Origin: Toxorhynchites rutilus septentrionalis
Lineage: Eukaryota; Arthropoda; Insecta; Diptera; Culicidae
NCBI RefSeq assembly: GCF_029784135.1
Contig: NC_073746.1
Location: 64,420,763-64,484,762 of the forward strand
Direction of reading: 5' to 3'
Length of the DNA stretch: 64,000 nucleotides
The stretch's first letter is position 1. The number at the start of each line of letters is the position of its first letter. A program made the translations under genes and the position numbers. Below, in pieces: positions 33,265 to 45,215 of this stretch. Below the pieces are notes generated by a model. The model did no database searches. It had not been told where the DNA came from and saw only the letters and a list, made by a program, of their open reading frames with translations.

Positions 33265-33525
33265 GGTAGCACAGAATTCGCAGAATAAATATACGGGAAA
33301 AAAGGAAGTTGTTCCAGTTTTCATGAATTTAAACCGTTTAGAGATTGACAAATTGTAATGTTTAGCATATCAAACAAATCTTAAAGAATTTTCGATTCGA
33401 TTGATATGCAAATCATGAGAATTCGTTCACAGTGAAAATAGTTATTAACGTTAACTTTATTTCATAAAAACGTGACCTGTTTTCTGATTTGCCACTCTTC
33501 TTGAAAGACTACCTCTCTACGTCAA
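33265..33525 (-). mobile_element. Hairpin-tailed repeat family 2 (copy d, truncated)
   Basis: Contains the reversed ATTTGCATATCAATCGAATC and CGTGACCTGTTTTCTGATTT blocks, ending in GACGTAGAGAGGTAG (reverse reading) at ~33525. Confidence 0.6.
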
Positions 33526-34034
33526 AAACAATGATCTGGAATTCATCGTTGACGCACATTGTTCATACGACGTTCTGTTCATGTTCTTCTCCAATAGCTC
33601 ACTTTTAGTTTGGTTAGTCGACAAAATCCATAGACCCTGAGTAAATCGATAGCGTAATTTCCTTAGAAATTCCAGATATGTCTACTGATAAACTACTAAC
33701 CCGTATTCTGAAATCCGATCGAGTCAGAATTACCCGAACGGATTGCAATTTCGCATTCTGTCATCCGTTCGACTCAAGTCCAATCGAGTTGTGCAAATGT
33801 GGTAGCCTTGCCACACAATACGACATAGCCGACATTGAGCCCTGTGTTCCATTTATGTAAACCAAAAATGATAACGATTTTCGGGTGGAATAAACACGCT
33901 TTCGAAACAAAAATTTTAAATGAAAAATTAGATCTACTTGATATGTATGTTCTATGTAAAAAAAATACATTCTCTGCAAGTAGGGGGAAATCTTGAACGA
34001 AAATTGCTCCTGATGATGACTTTATATTATAGAT

Positions 34035-34342
34035 CAGGGGTTTTCAGATTTTTTTTATGGCAGAGCACTTTTTATAGCAAAAAAAATAGATGGAGCACCT
34101 ACATTTTTCCATCAACAAAACAAATCATACTTGCATTGACATTACCTAACTGGGAACAACTATATTTCGGTTGCGTGCCGCAGTTACACGGCATTTTACC
34201 CGAAGTAAACAAAATAAAGCACTGTATGCGCTGTGAAATCGAATTAAAGATTGTTTTATTCCAAGGTGGGTTTTCAAGTGGAGCATTTGCTATAACTTAG
34301 CGGAGCACAAATTTCCGGCGGAGCACCATTTGAAAACCCCTG
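34035..34342. mobile_element. hAT-type MITE with perfect 8-bp target duplication
   Basis: TTATAGAT at 34027-34034 and 34343-34350 flanks an element with ends CAGGGGTTTTCAGA and (inverted) CAGGGGTTTTCAAA. It is 308 bp with no transposase. Internal repeats read GGAGCACC/GGAGCAC. 33530-34026 shows nothing. Confidence 0.85.
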
Positions 34343-34485
34343 TTATAGATAAAGTTTTGGTGGAAATGCAAAGAAAATGGATAGGAAAAAAGTAAAGTTA
34401 GGGTTGCCACATTTGCATAGAACGATTGAATTTGAGTCGAATGGAATTAATAATGCAAAAGATGATGCCGATCAAATCGTGAAAC

Positions 34486-34842
34486 CACTCGATTATCCCT
34501 AAGGTTAGCCTCAAACCATGGTTCAAAAGTCTGGACTTGAGTCGGGACTTTATTCGCACCTTCTCCCGACTCATGTCCAATCACTGTTCGTTAGACGCGC
34601 TACTCTTTCGTTTCAATCTGGCCGGCAGCAATATCTGCGTTTGTGGCCGAGGTTACCATGACATCGAACACGTTGCTTGGTCGTGTGAGGTGTATCTTGT
34701 TGCCAGATCGAATTTAGAGAACTCCCTTCGGGCTAGAGGAAGGCAGCCCAATGTGCCGGTGAGAGATGTGTTGGCTCGGTTAGACCTTGATTACATGTCC
34801 CAAATATATGTTTTCCTTAAATCTATCGATGTTCGTGTGTGA
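34486..34842 (+). pseudogene. LINE ORF2 C-terminal fragment
   Basis: Encodes the last ~110 residues of ORF2, including NICVCGRGYHDIEHVAWSCE (Cys/His motif) and the terminal LKSIDVRV. Differs from the copy ending at 10201 at scattered positions (S/G, L/I, Q/R, N/E). Truncated upstream of this by reverse transcription; no endonuclease, reverse transcriptase or RNase H. Confidence 0.92.
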
Positions 34843-35193
34843 TTATCCTTATATCCTTATACCCTCCATTTCTTCCTTTGTGAGTAATTGGTCCGCTTGC
34901 TATAAACAGGAAAATGAAATGTAAATTCACAATAGATGTACGAATAGATTTAAGAATTGAGTGTGTGTGATTATCAACATTGTAATAATTTCCTTATATC
35001 CCATCCTTTTCCTGAGAAAAATATGTCACCCTTCTAATCTCGAGTCCACCGCGAGTAATCGGTTTCCCACATTACTAACCATAGATTTAAGAAAATTGTT
35101 CATATAAATATATAGTTTTAAAAATATATTTAAGATTTCGGCTCCTTTAAACTTATGTAACTGAGCCTGTAAAAAAAACGAATTTATAAAAAA
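34486..35193 (+). mobile_element. 5'-truncated copy of the I-clade LINE
   Basis: Colinear with 9846-10540 (start CACTCGATTATCCCTAAGGT), ending in an A-run. Flanked by a 12-bp duplication AAATCGTGAAAC at 34474-34485 and 35194-35205. 5' truncation with its own duplication indicates target-primed reverse transcription that stopped early. Confidence 0.93.
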
Positions 35194-35401
35194 AAATCGT
35201 GAAACGAGTTACAAACCAATAGGATTCTGGGATGTGGGTCACTGTTCGTTATGGTTACCACAAATATGGTTCATGCATGAAGCTGAAACTTTTATTGTCT
35301 TGCATGACGGATATAATATGTACAAGGTGTTTTCCTAAAGATTGTACCAACGATACGATCACAAACGTAGGCGGATGTCCAATATATCAACGAAGAAATA
35401 C

Positions 35402-35880
35402 TGACAATGCACAATGGCCCAGGAGATGCATTTAAGTGGAAATTAGCATTTAGAGCTCGACAGTCATACTCTAGACAAAAACTGTCTTCAACAAAGTTGT
35501 TACATATGAGATATTGACAAGTTCTGCATCGCAAAAAGTTTGTATCAGTATGCTCTAAAAGTATTTCGAAGACAGTTTGTATGTAGAATTGGAAATATAA
35601 ATCTTAGAGCAGAAAACTTTTGTTTTTCATGGTGACCCTAACGCTCTACAAAGATGTCTCAAATAACTGGGACTACAACATTGTCGAACTATGTTTACCT
35701 CTATCAATAGAGATAAGAAAGTTAGATTTTTGATTTCATCGAAAATGTTGGTCACCCTATTTTTGGCAACATGAAAATGAGCGCTCTATCATATGTAACA
35801 ACTTTGTCGAAGACAGTTTTTGTCTAGAGAATAACTATCGAGCTCATTCCGCTTAAGTGAATCTCCTGGACCATTGAGCA
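35402..35880. mobile_element. Foldback element FB2 (copy a)
   Basis: Inverted arms at about 35402-35515 and 35785-35880 share TGTTACATATGA, CAAAAACTGTCTTC and GGAGAT-CA-TTAAG. The right arm and inner part recur as a single copy at 53290-53520. Confidence 0.75.
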
Positions 35881-35889
35881 AGGGCATAT

Positions 35890-38500
35890 AATCATTCACA
35901 GAAATCAACAACGTATACATTGATTCTGACAATCGAGGGTCAGCTGAGAAAACATTCAAAATAATAATATTTTGCTTAACTATTGTAGTATTGAGTATCA
36001 TTAGAGCACTCACATTCAGGCCTGTTGATAGTAATGAATTAATGGAATGAAATGAATCAATGCTGAGTTCTGCAATTTTATGTAAAACATTCAACACATT
36101 TGCAAGTCCATGAATTAAGGAAGCAATATGGCTGCATTTTAAATTCAAAATTCCGATGTGAATACTCTATTGAATGAAAACGATGAAATAATAAACAGTT
36201 ATAAATCTTTAAAACGGCAAGCGCGTATTTTCCAACAACGAGATAACAATTGATCGAAATTGCTATTGGTTTTCTTCATTCCATTTTTCTACTTCACGAC
36301 AAAAATATATTACTTTTTTCACTTTACATTTGATTTTTAAGAGATCAAACATGACAGTTATACAAAAAGTTGTATATTATGCACACTTTAGTTTAAATCT
36401 TTTCATTTGTTCTGTTTATTGATCACATTTGATTAGTATTATAGATCATTAAAACATTCAACACGCTTATAATACATTATATATGTTTCATTTAACACCC
36501 AATTTAACATATAGTGAATATAGAAATAATTTATATGGCAGAACAACGTTTTCCGGGTTAGCTATCATATAATATAATAGAACACATCTTTTCTATTTTT
36601 CCTTTCGCATTTCGTGTCAAGATACACACTATGTTCCCTAAAGGGATTCTTATCTCAAAGCGCCGTACAACCGGTAGCATGTGAGAGTAGATGTAAAAAT
36701 GTATGAACAAGGAGGGATAATTTGGTTTAAATTAATTCCATAAATTCTATGAAACAGCCCACGGCGAGACGCAGCTGTTAAAAGAAAATGTGTTCAAGGT
36801 ACAGGCGAGTAGATTGCGCAAAACCCAATCATAACCTGCGTTGGAGCTATTGACCGAGAACAAAGTTTGGCAAAATCAATCAAGTTGCAGGAAAAATTCA
36901 ACGCGTTAAGTTGAAGTGCGACTTCAGTTTTATCAATTCAGTTTTTTTTTCATAACTTTAAGAATAAAACCATTACACTTAATTTCTCTTCATGCTTATA
37001 AATCTTTCCCTTCGTTCATCAGATTGCATATTCGGACACTATCCTTCTAGGTTTCCTTTCAACGAAACATTACTCGAATCAAATTCGGTTGAATTGACAC
37101 GTTCAAGTACTGTTTTCCCGCCGACCGATGCGTTTTCTGATTTGATTGAGCCGACCCTCGTCGTCCGATAATTAGATTATTATCTATTCGGTGATCATTC
37201 GTATCACTCGGACAGACTCGGACGGACTCCGGGTACTGCTCCTCCATTTCGGAATTCTCGGCGAAAATCTCGGCCCCGAGACGTATTTCGAAGAATTCTT
37301 TTTCCAATTTTCACCTCTTTCTGTTGATCACCAGAAATGGAAAAAATACGCCGCTTTAAGATTTCTTGCTTCGACCGGACGCAGAAAATGGTTTTTCCAA
37401 TAGGTTGTGGCACGTGGGAATCGCAATAATTATTCCGAGATATGAACCCAACTCGGAGCTCTTCTGTCAGTCAGTCGCAGGAGCAATAGTCTGGCGGTCA
37501 CGAGTCATGGCGCGATGAGATTTATGGATATTGATAAGCCGGCCCATATTGCGTAGTAAAGTGTTGGTGGATGCTTTGAGCAAATAAAAATCACCATCTG
37601 TCATTTTATAGGTACTTTTCAGGAATCGGACAAGCTTTCCAGTTTGCATAAACACCGTTTCACCCAATATTATCGTTAGTGCACACAACGCAATAGCCAT
37701 CGAAGGTCCTGTGATAAAATTGCCGTATATATCGAGGTTTGATACACATGCTTGTATATTTACTTGATACGCTGATGCCGACGCCGGAATGATTAAATGA
37801 ATTTGGAAATCTTCTGAAAAAGACTGAATTTGTTGTGTTCATACCATCCTGACATAAAACAAATAGTTATGGAGTGAAAATTATGCTAGGGAATCATTCC
37901 AAATCAATATATGAAAATTATATCCGAAATACTCGATATGGTGTAAAGATGAAAATTGTTGTAACAGTCCTAAGCGAAAACAACATAAGTGTTCTGTTTA
38001 TCCGAATTATTTAAATACGCTCAACAGTAATCATGGTAAAAAACCATTTACTTCGTTTCCCGACTGACTTTCATGCTTTCCATTGATTTTTTATTTTTCT
38101 TGGATGTTAAAAGGGTTCATCCGTTGCGACGAAAAAAAAACGGTCGAAATAATGGACTAAACGGAGAGAATCGATTCTAGCGAAATCGGAGAAAAATCGA
38201 GGTCGCAAAGGTCACAAACATAAAAAAATAAACAACAGAAGTTTGGTTTAAAAAAAAGCTTGTTCTCTCTTCAAGATGGTCACAATTTCCAAATCTTCAA
38301 AAGCTTATTAGCTTTGGGTAGGAAAATTTGACAACAACAAAAACCATAAAGCTTTTTCCAAAGGTTTCTGAAGCTTTCTTCGCACTAAATTGGATTGATT
38401 GGAAATAAAAATTTCACATTAGTATCGGAGCTTCTAAACAGTACTGAGAAAGGGCGTATTTCGATAAGACCATTTGTAGGGATAAGAGAAGCTGTCGAAA
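35890..38500. other. 2.6-kb tract without recognised elements
   Basis: AT-rich. Contains minus-strand frames around 37060-37410 and 37467-37815 without recognisable domains, and poly-A/T stretches. See the finding on the 37.5-kb frame. Confidence 0.4.
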
Positions 38501-38533
38501 ATTTTGAGATATTAAAATTAGAATAAAGTATAT

Positions 38534-38985
38534 TTAGTATATAAATTCGTTTGGCTTACGATTTACCAAATTGTGCAGAACGAGTTTCTCGATATTTTCC
38601 CATGTCTCCGAAACTGCGGCCTTGAGTTCATCAACCGTTGTGTACTGCTTTCTCTCAACGTAGATTCTGCATACCAGGATGCTCCGAAGATTTTCAACAG
38701 GATTAAAGTATGGATAGCGAGCCGGCAATTCTAATAAGTCAAGTTTTGGGTCCTTAATCCATTGCTTGCTAGTACGAATAGCGACATAATCTTGCTGGAA
38801 TGTGATTTTTTTTTGCGACGATATCTACGTAAAAACGGTGGTAGAGGATTCCCGAACATGTATGTAATCCTTGTTATTCATTTTGAAGGATGTGAAAGCT
38901 ATCTTGAGCCTCCACCAAAGTTCCTCTATTGTTTCTCTTCTCTTAATCATGCCAGTACACGTTGAAACTGTCAGGAGCATTCAAA
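38534..38985 (-). pseudogene. Tc1-like (DD34E) transposase C-terminal relic
   Basis: Minus frame reads ITFQQDYVAI, then LPARYPYFNPVENLRSILVC and RIYVERKQYTTVDELKAAVS, ETWENIEKLVLHNLVN. These match the Tc1 FQQDNA.IH...W(P)ARSPDLNPIENLWG region. The second Asp is kept (QQD) and the DLNPIE motif has become YFNPVE, so the catalytic Glu remains (PVE). The N-terminal two thirds and inverted repeats are not seen. Confidence 0.82.
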
Positions 38986-39390
38986 TTGAGCTTTTTTTAT
39001 CACTGATGATAGCGGACTTACATTTAAGACCTTTTCGTTATGGAATATAACGAAATGATGATTATATGTATGATTTATACGTATGGGGGAAACGGACGAG
39101 TAGCCAAAAAACTTTGAAGTAGTTGTCTGCGAGTAGCTCCATACATGCAAAACAAATGTCAAATTTCGTGATATGGGAACGTTCGTGATTCTTCGGATCG
39201 TTTGGCGTTTACTCGCAACCGAGTATCCGACAACGTATAAACCCGGCTCAACTGCTAGAAACTTTTTCAAGAGTCTTATGAGAGAGAACGGGATGTATGT
39301 TTACGAGAAAATTTATACGATTTTGCTGTGCTCTCGCCATTAGCAGTTGAGTTCCTTCACCATTTCAGTGTTTATTGGCAATCGCTTTTT

Positions 39391-40474
39391 GCCGTAGGAT
39401 AACGTCTTTCGGGAACATATTGGGGTACAAATTGAAAATCGAAAATCAAGCACATCGCAAAAATTGTCCAATTTCAAACGCATATTGCTCAGTCATTTCA
39501 TGATGGATTGATGAAATTTTTGCGTCAATCGATTTCTGCACTCCATAACAATTGTTTATATTGATTAAAATAATATATGTCATGAAACTAACTATCGAAC
39601 AATTGATAAATCTCAACCCCTATCCTAACGGAAATATCAACTTCTAATTGGTCGAAATTGACGACACATGCGGCGGTTCCCTAACAGAGACATCAAAACC
39701 AAGCTGCCTGGGGGAAATCGACATTGCAAATACATGAAAGTAGGGGGAGCTTTTGTTCCCACCGAAATGTGTTCCCTAACAGAGATATCAAAACCAAGGT
39801 GCCCGAGGGAAATCGGCATTGCAAATATATGCAAGTTAGGGGCATTTTTTTATTGCAAGTAGGGTGAGTGATATGATTAATTCTAGCAAATAAAATTTGA
39901 ATTTGGAACTTTATGTTGGTTGCTTCGTGAAATTCCATATCAATGACCGATCGTGTCTTGTGAAAAAATTAGCACAAGTGTAATTGTAATATTATATATA
40001 GTAGCAGTTGTGTTAAAAATGATTTTATAAATAAAAACCAAGGTGTGTTCCGCTCGAGAACGGGTCGTTCGGTTTATGCTGTCTGTTTTGATGTGTTCAT
40101 TTTCATCCAAGGAAAGTTCATGCGGCGAGAAAAAATTGAAAAAGTGAAGAAATATTTGAAAAAGTTATTTCCCATATGCTCTACATATAGTATTAGGTGT
40201 TGTAAGTCCAATTAAAATTCGCATTGGGTTGAATGAACACTCAGAAAGTAAAAATTATAAAACAAGTAACAAGTTGTAAGTCCCTTTAAAATTCGCATTG
40301 GGTTGAATGAGCACTCAGAAAGTAAAAATTATAAAACAAAATTACCCTTTCCTTTTCAAATATGTTTTCTCTATATTAAAGTAACATGTAATTCTTCAAA
40401 CATATCCAAAATCAACAGATAGCCTAACGGAATCCTACGTCAACTATGCGGTCGTGTCTCGGACACAGCCCTCC
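39391..40474 (+). mobile_element. Hairpin-tailed repeat family 3 (copy b)
   Basis: Starts GCCGTAGGATAACGTC, then ACATATTGGGGTACAAATTG; two minisatellite units at 39680-39850. Ends GGAATCCTACGTCAAC with a hairpin at 40450-40470 (arms GGTCGTGTC, GACACAGCC). A GTCCCTTTAAAATTCGCATT block is duplicated in tandem at 40205-40330. Lacks the histone stem-loop. Confidence 0.7.
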
Positions 40475-40613
40475 TGTGACTTTTTCTCGCTCTGGCGTGT
40501 ATTGTGTAATTTAAAGCAAAATGAAAGCCTGCACTAGTAAAATAAGTGAAGTGGCTGTAGAAGGACGTGTATTCCAGGGAAAATTGCTCGAAATATACTT
40601 TTTTACGTACATA

Positions 40614-41912
40614 AAGGGTGTGTCACATCAAATTGCATCACGGAAAAAACGCTGTAGAAATTTAATTTTTAGGAATTATATCTTCAGCTTTCGCTTATAA
40701 TCAGATAAGAGTGTATAGATCACGTTGGCCATGTTTCACTGTCAATTTTTCGTAAATTTGGAAAAATGTCGTCGAACGAAAAAGAGCGTCGTCAATTAAT
40801 CCTGTGCACTCATTTCGAGAATCCGGAGTTGTCACATCGGCACATCGGTAAGATGCTGGGAATCATCCAATCCACGGTCAGCAGAGTACTAAAACGATAC
40901 TTCGAGAACCTAACCATCGACCGGAAGGTGAAGAACGGCAAAAATGGATGCTCCGTCAGTGAAAAAGATCACAAGCGTGTAGTTAAGCAGTTTAGACGTG
41001 ATCCGAGAAGTTCGGTCCGGGATGTCGCCAATAAGCTGAATTTGTCAAGTTCATTCGTCCAGCGGACCAAGCAGCGGGAGGGCCAGCGTACATACAAGGT
41101 TCAGAAGGCTACTAACCGCGATGAAAGGCAAAACATGGTGGGAAAGACGCGAGCCCGGAAGCTGTACACCGAAATGCTGACGAAGCCGCATTGCCTGGTA
41201 ATGGACGACGAAACCTACGTCAAAGCGGACTTTCGTCAGCTGCCGGGCCTGTTGTTCTTCTCCGCAGAGGACAAATTCAGCGTTCCGGAGGAGATTCGCA
41301 AGCAGAAACTATCCAAGTTTGCCAAAAAGTACATGGTGTGGCAAGCGATCTGCTCTTGCGGAAAGCGGAGCGCCCCCTTCGTGATGACCGGCACGGTAAA
41401 CGGGCAGGTTTACCTTAAGGAGTGCCTACAGAAGCGCTTACTACCACTATTGAAGCAGCACGAGGGCCCGACCATCTTCTGGCCGGATCTCGCTTCGTGC
41501 CACTATTCAGAGGACGTGTTGGAGTGGTACGAAGCCAACGGGGTCACCTTCGTGCCAAAGGAAATGAACCCGCCCAACGCGCCGGAGCTTCGCCCAATAG
41601 AGAAATATTGGGCGATCATGAAGCAGGCCCTCCGGAAGAACTCAAAAGTTGTCAAATCGGAGGCGGACTTCAAGAGAAAATGGATTTCTGATAAAAAAAA
41701 AACTACAACCTGACGTTGTACAGAACCTTATGGACGGGGTAAAGAGGAAGGTGCGAGCATACGGGCTTGGGCTCGAAGTATGAATAAAAAGAAAATGCCA
41801 AAAGTTGTTTAATAGTTTTTATTTTACTGTCTAAAATTTTCAAAAGGATCGGTCTACTGGGCGAATTTCTACAGCGTTTTTTCCGTGATGCAATTTGATG
41901 TGACACACCCTT
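40614..41912 (+). mobile_element. DD37E mariner (ITmD37E type), near intact
   Basis: Perfect ~50-bp inverted repeats begin AAGGGTGTGTCACATCAAAT at the left end and appear inverted at the right end, with TA at 40612-40613 and 41913-41914. Length 1299 bp with one transposase gene. Perfect arms imply recent insertion. Confidence 0.93.
40766..41783 (+). pseudogene. DD37E mariner transposase with a single-base frameshift
   Basis: Starts MSSNEKERRQLILCTHFENP with two helix-turn-helix regions (HRHIGKMLGIIQSTVSRVLK; DVANKLNLSSSFVQR). Catalytic residues: Asp in CLVMDDETYV, Asp in IFWPDLASCHYS and Glu in RPIEKYW, with 37 residues between the last two. The frame is open for 315 codons, then a homopolymer of ten A (41694-41703) shifts it into KKKTTT-stop. 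Reading with one A fewer gives VVQNLMDGVKRKVRAYG...LEV and a natural stop at 41781-41783. The break lies after all catalytic residues, so a protein lacking only the last ~25 residues could be made. Confidence 0.9.
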
Positions 41913-41914
41913 TA

Positions 41915-43034
41915 AATCAGAAAGTGATTTATTTGATTTCTAAGGAAGCTGCTGCTGTTTTGAAGGTTCAATCTGAAATAAAAATATGAGTCGAAACATG
42001 CGTCAAAAATGGGCAAATTTGTTGCCACAGCCTGTGATGGAAAATTGGCTGAGTTAAGGCGCTCATACACTTTATGCCGGAAACCAAATATTTGCTTCTT
42101 TTTCACAGTTAAAATTTGATCAACGTGTACTGATTAAATATATTTGACACATAATACGACAAGCAAATATTCAGTTATTGGATGCCCAAAATATTTTTCC
42201 AAATCATCAATCAACTCGCACGCATTGAATCATCGTGAGTTCCAAGCTTCTTTTCTTTTTTTACTCGAAAACAAACTCAAGTTCAAACAACAAATGGGAA
42301 ATTTTCATTTTACCCATTTTCTGACATAGAGAACTTCTCAAGTGTTTATAACTTGGGAAAATGTTGTAATTTTTCTCGCAGATTTTGATACATGAAAGAA
42401 TTCTCCAATTTTCTCTACTTAATTAAATTTCGATTATGTACATGCCGATGAAAACATGCAGATGGAACTTATTGAAGCACAGTGTGATTTATAGCTGCGT
42501 GACAAATTTGAAAACCATGATGTCTTGACTTTCTACTTCAAATTTGTTCCAGAAGCGCGATTCCAGAAGTAATAAAACATGCTCATTTTATTACTTCTTT
42601 TTTTGAATCCACAAATATTTGTGGCAATGATGCAATGATGATTATGCAACAGTTCTATGCAGTTATAGTCAAGGAATAAAATCACTGACAGTCATACGGA
42701 AAACTCGGTTCGCATTGTCATCTCTCACATTCAAGCTGATTTAGAAAAAATGGCTTAAGGAAAGTAGTTCGAGTGAAATCGAAACGGTATTGGAGTATGT
42801 TTGTATTTAAGGATTTTCTATATTCAAACGAACAAAAAATATTGTTGAATCTTGTTCACGTTCTTTCAGTCCAATTCTATTGTGATACCGTATTCACATT
42901 ATCAAGTATAGCCATAATTCTGAGATCGTGAAATCGCGACTGTCTCAGCAGAGAAATTTGGGGCGAAGAAAAGTGGCAACACTGCAGTCGTGTAGTTCGA
43001 TGTCTCCCTCTCACCAAGTTTCGTGATCCCATCA
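41915..43034. other. Tract without recognised features
   Basis: AT-rich, no strong frames or element ends. Confidence 0.4.
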
Positions 43035-43059
43035 GTACTTATTCGGTTTCCTAGCAACG

Positions 43060-43400
43060 ATGAAGTTCGGTCTGTACGAGAATGGTGTGGCAACTGTCAC
43101 GTTATTTAAGTGCGGGAAAACGTCAAAACAGGTCTACGAGCTGCTCAAACTGTTTTCTATCAATGAACGATTCGTGTTCCGTACACTACAACAGTACAAA
43201 GAAACAACTGATGTGGGCGATTGGCCCAAAAAAGGACGTCCGTGGTCGGTAAGGCTGCACAATGTAATCATTGCGGCCCGCGACTATAATGAAAGTTCTA
43301 ATGCGGCCCGCACCATGTCTTTACCTAGCCACCACTGCTCCAGAGCTTTAGAGTATCAAGAGCCGTCAAAGGAATGAATAATATACTCCAGTAAGACTAA
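43060..43400 (+). pseudogene. Tc1/mariner-superfamily transposase N-terminal relic
   Basis: Reads VYELLKLFSINERFVFRTLQ then QYKETTDVGDWPKKGRPWSV, matching the helix-turn-helix plus GRP linker that precedes the second DNA-binding helix set. A later frameshift exposes FRVSRAVK. The catalytic domain is absent. The exact family (Tc1 or DD37D-like) cannot be decided from this part. Confidence 0.65.
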
Positions 43401-43573
43401 CAAGAGACAGAAGAAACTCATTTCCTCCAGGGAAACAAAAAAAAACGAAAATAGCTGCAACTTCAGAAAAACACTTAACATGTTTATGCTCTCCTTTTTA
43501 CTCTTAGAAAAACCTTTCAAACTTCATTTTATAATGATGTGTAATATTATTACGCATCTATGCAACGGCATCA

Positions 43574-43655
43574 GTGGCAATGTGGGTAGCGTGGTCGTGT
43601 TAAACAGCCTTGATTCCAGCCGGCCATGGCTCGATCTCCGTTGACATCGTTCGGC
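43574..43655 (+). repeat. tRNA-like sequence, possible SINE head
   Basis: TGGGTAGCGTGG resembles box A and GGCTCGATCTCC resembles a box B with one extra base, 47 bases apart. A run of eleven T follows at about 43656-43667. Stems pair poorly, so it is not called a tRNA gene. Confidence 0.3.
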
Positions 43656-43669
43656 CTTTTTTTTTTTGG

Positions 43670-44640
43670 TACAATTCCAAGCTGACGTTCAGTCCGAGAG
43701 AAATAGATGTCTACTCCCATACATACAAAGAATTTAAGCTTTTGAAAAAGGTGCTTTTATTTGCTCATTTCACCCATCAGCACACGAAAAAGCATTTTTC
43801 TGCCGAAGATGAAATATTTTCTGTCAACGCTAGTTTGAGTGTCAAGGCCTGTCAAATGGAATAACTTATTAAATATCCAATTAGTTTCCCGGTATCCTTA
43901 GTAAAATTACATCTCCAAGGCTTCTAAAAGCATCGTTTCCAAAGAAATAATCCACAAATTAAACTATACAGCACCTTTCGTTGAATGGCAACTGAAACCC
44001 CGAACCAAATCAGCGACGGCCCATAACCACAAACTTATCAACCCTTTCTGTTAACCCATTAGTGCCCAGCGTATGAAATTTAATACGCAAAAATGCCCGT
44101 TTTTTGATGAAACTAAAGTGTTAAGCGCATTTTAAATGATACCACATGACAATTTAAGAGTGTTTTTTTTGTGTCAGTGTCATTTTATCTGTCATTTTTT
44201 TTATTGTTTTGTTGTGTATTGAAGCTTGCAAAGTTCAAGTTTCCCGCAGAAGTCGCAAAGTAAACATAACCTACACCTGGGCAGTAACAGGTTGATATTG
44301 CCAGTCTAGATTAGCTTAGCTGTCATCCTTTGTGGAGAGAGTTTTCCTACCGTCATGCAAAACCAAATCACTGACAAAATTCCAGAACATTTATTTTCTT
44401 GGTGAGCTGACGATAGCCTAGCTTGCTGATTCCCCACACAATTGTGTAGCTCGAAACATTAATGCAATGGCGTTAGTTTGATGCAATGATCGGAATGCCA
44501 GAGACATCAGCGAGTGAGTAATTTGGTCGCGTCTCCACAGCTCAATCTGAAACGAGGACATGTGATGACGCAAAACAAGGAAGAACAAGCGATATTCATT
44601 GCTTCGAATACAGAACGAGACTGAAAGTTTGCCTTCCTTC
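43670..44640. other. Tract without recognised features
   Basis: No coding frame or element termini identified. Confidence 0.35.
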
Positions 44641-44645
44641 CTTGC

Positions 44646-44875
44646 TAGAGACTTTAAACTTCTTCAGTTCATTCGTCTCTAACCTCCAAATAGGCCATTG
44701 GAAAACTTTACTTTATCCATCATATTACTCCTTCGCCTCCATTGCCTTGAGAAAAGTACTCGATCACACGCCGTCCAGCTCGTCAGCAACGATGTTGTTC
44801 AGTCGATTTCCTCACGAAGAATGAAAGTTTGCCTCAGCGAGATCCGCTATTTATACTCTAGGCAAATATTCTTCT
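44646..44875 (-). mobile_element. Family 1 3' segment with TATA box and closing hairpin
   Basis: On the minus strand TATAAATAG (44847-44855) precedes CGGATCTCGCTGAGGC, then a ~170-base segment colinear with 29876-30035 (GACGGCG, TTTTCTCAAGGC, AGTTTTCCAA), ending in the hairpin at 44647-44680 (AGAGACGAATGAAC ... GTTTAAAGTCTCT). Confidence 0.6.
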
Positions 44876-44939
44876 TCGTCCTTCTTTTCCTCTGTTCACA
44901 GAGACTTTACATCTTACGATTTCTCCCTTCGTTGCTCGT

Positions 44940-45215
44940 CGATAAGTTGCTCGTTATTGACAGCTCTGTTCGGGAAAGCACACAAATGGACGGAACAAAT
45001 GTATGAAGAAATGGAAATGCTTCCAATTTTCATCAATTTAAACCATATACAAACTATGGGATTGAAATGTAATGTATTTTCGATTCATTAGGTATGTAAA
45101 TCGCCAAAATCCGTTCGCGGGAAAAATAGTTATTCACGTTAACTTTATTTCATAAAAACGTGACCTGTTTTCTGATTTGGCACCCTTAATGAAAGACGTA
45201 CTTCTACGTCAAAAA
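44940..45215 (-). mobile_element. Hairpin-tailed repeat family 2 (copy e)
   Basis: Reversed copy ending GACGTAGAAGTACGTCTTTC at 45215 (minus reading), with GGTGCCAAATCAGAAAACAG and the AACGGATTTTGGCGATTTAC block. It abuts the family 1 segment to its left. Confidence 0.65.
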
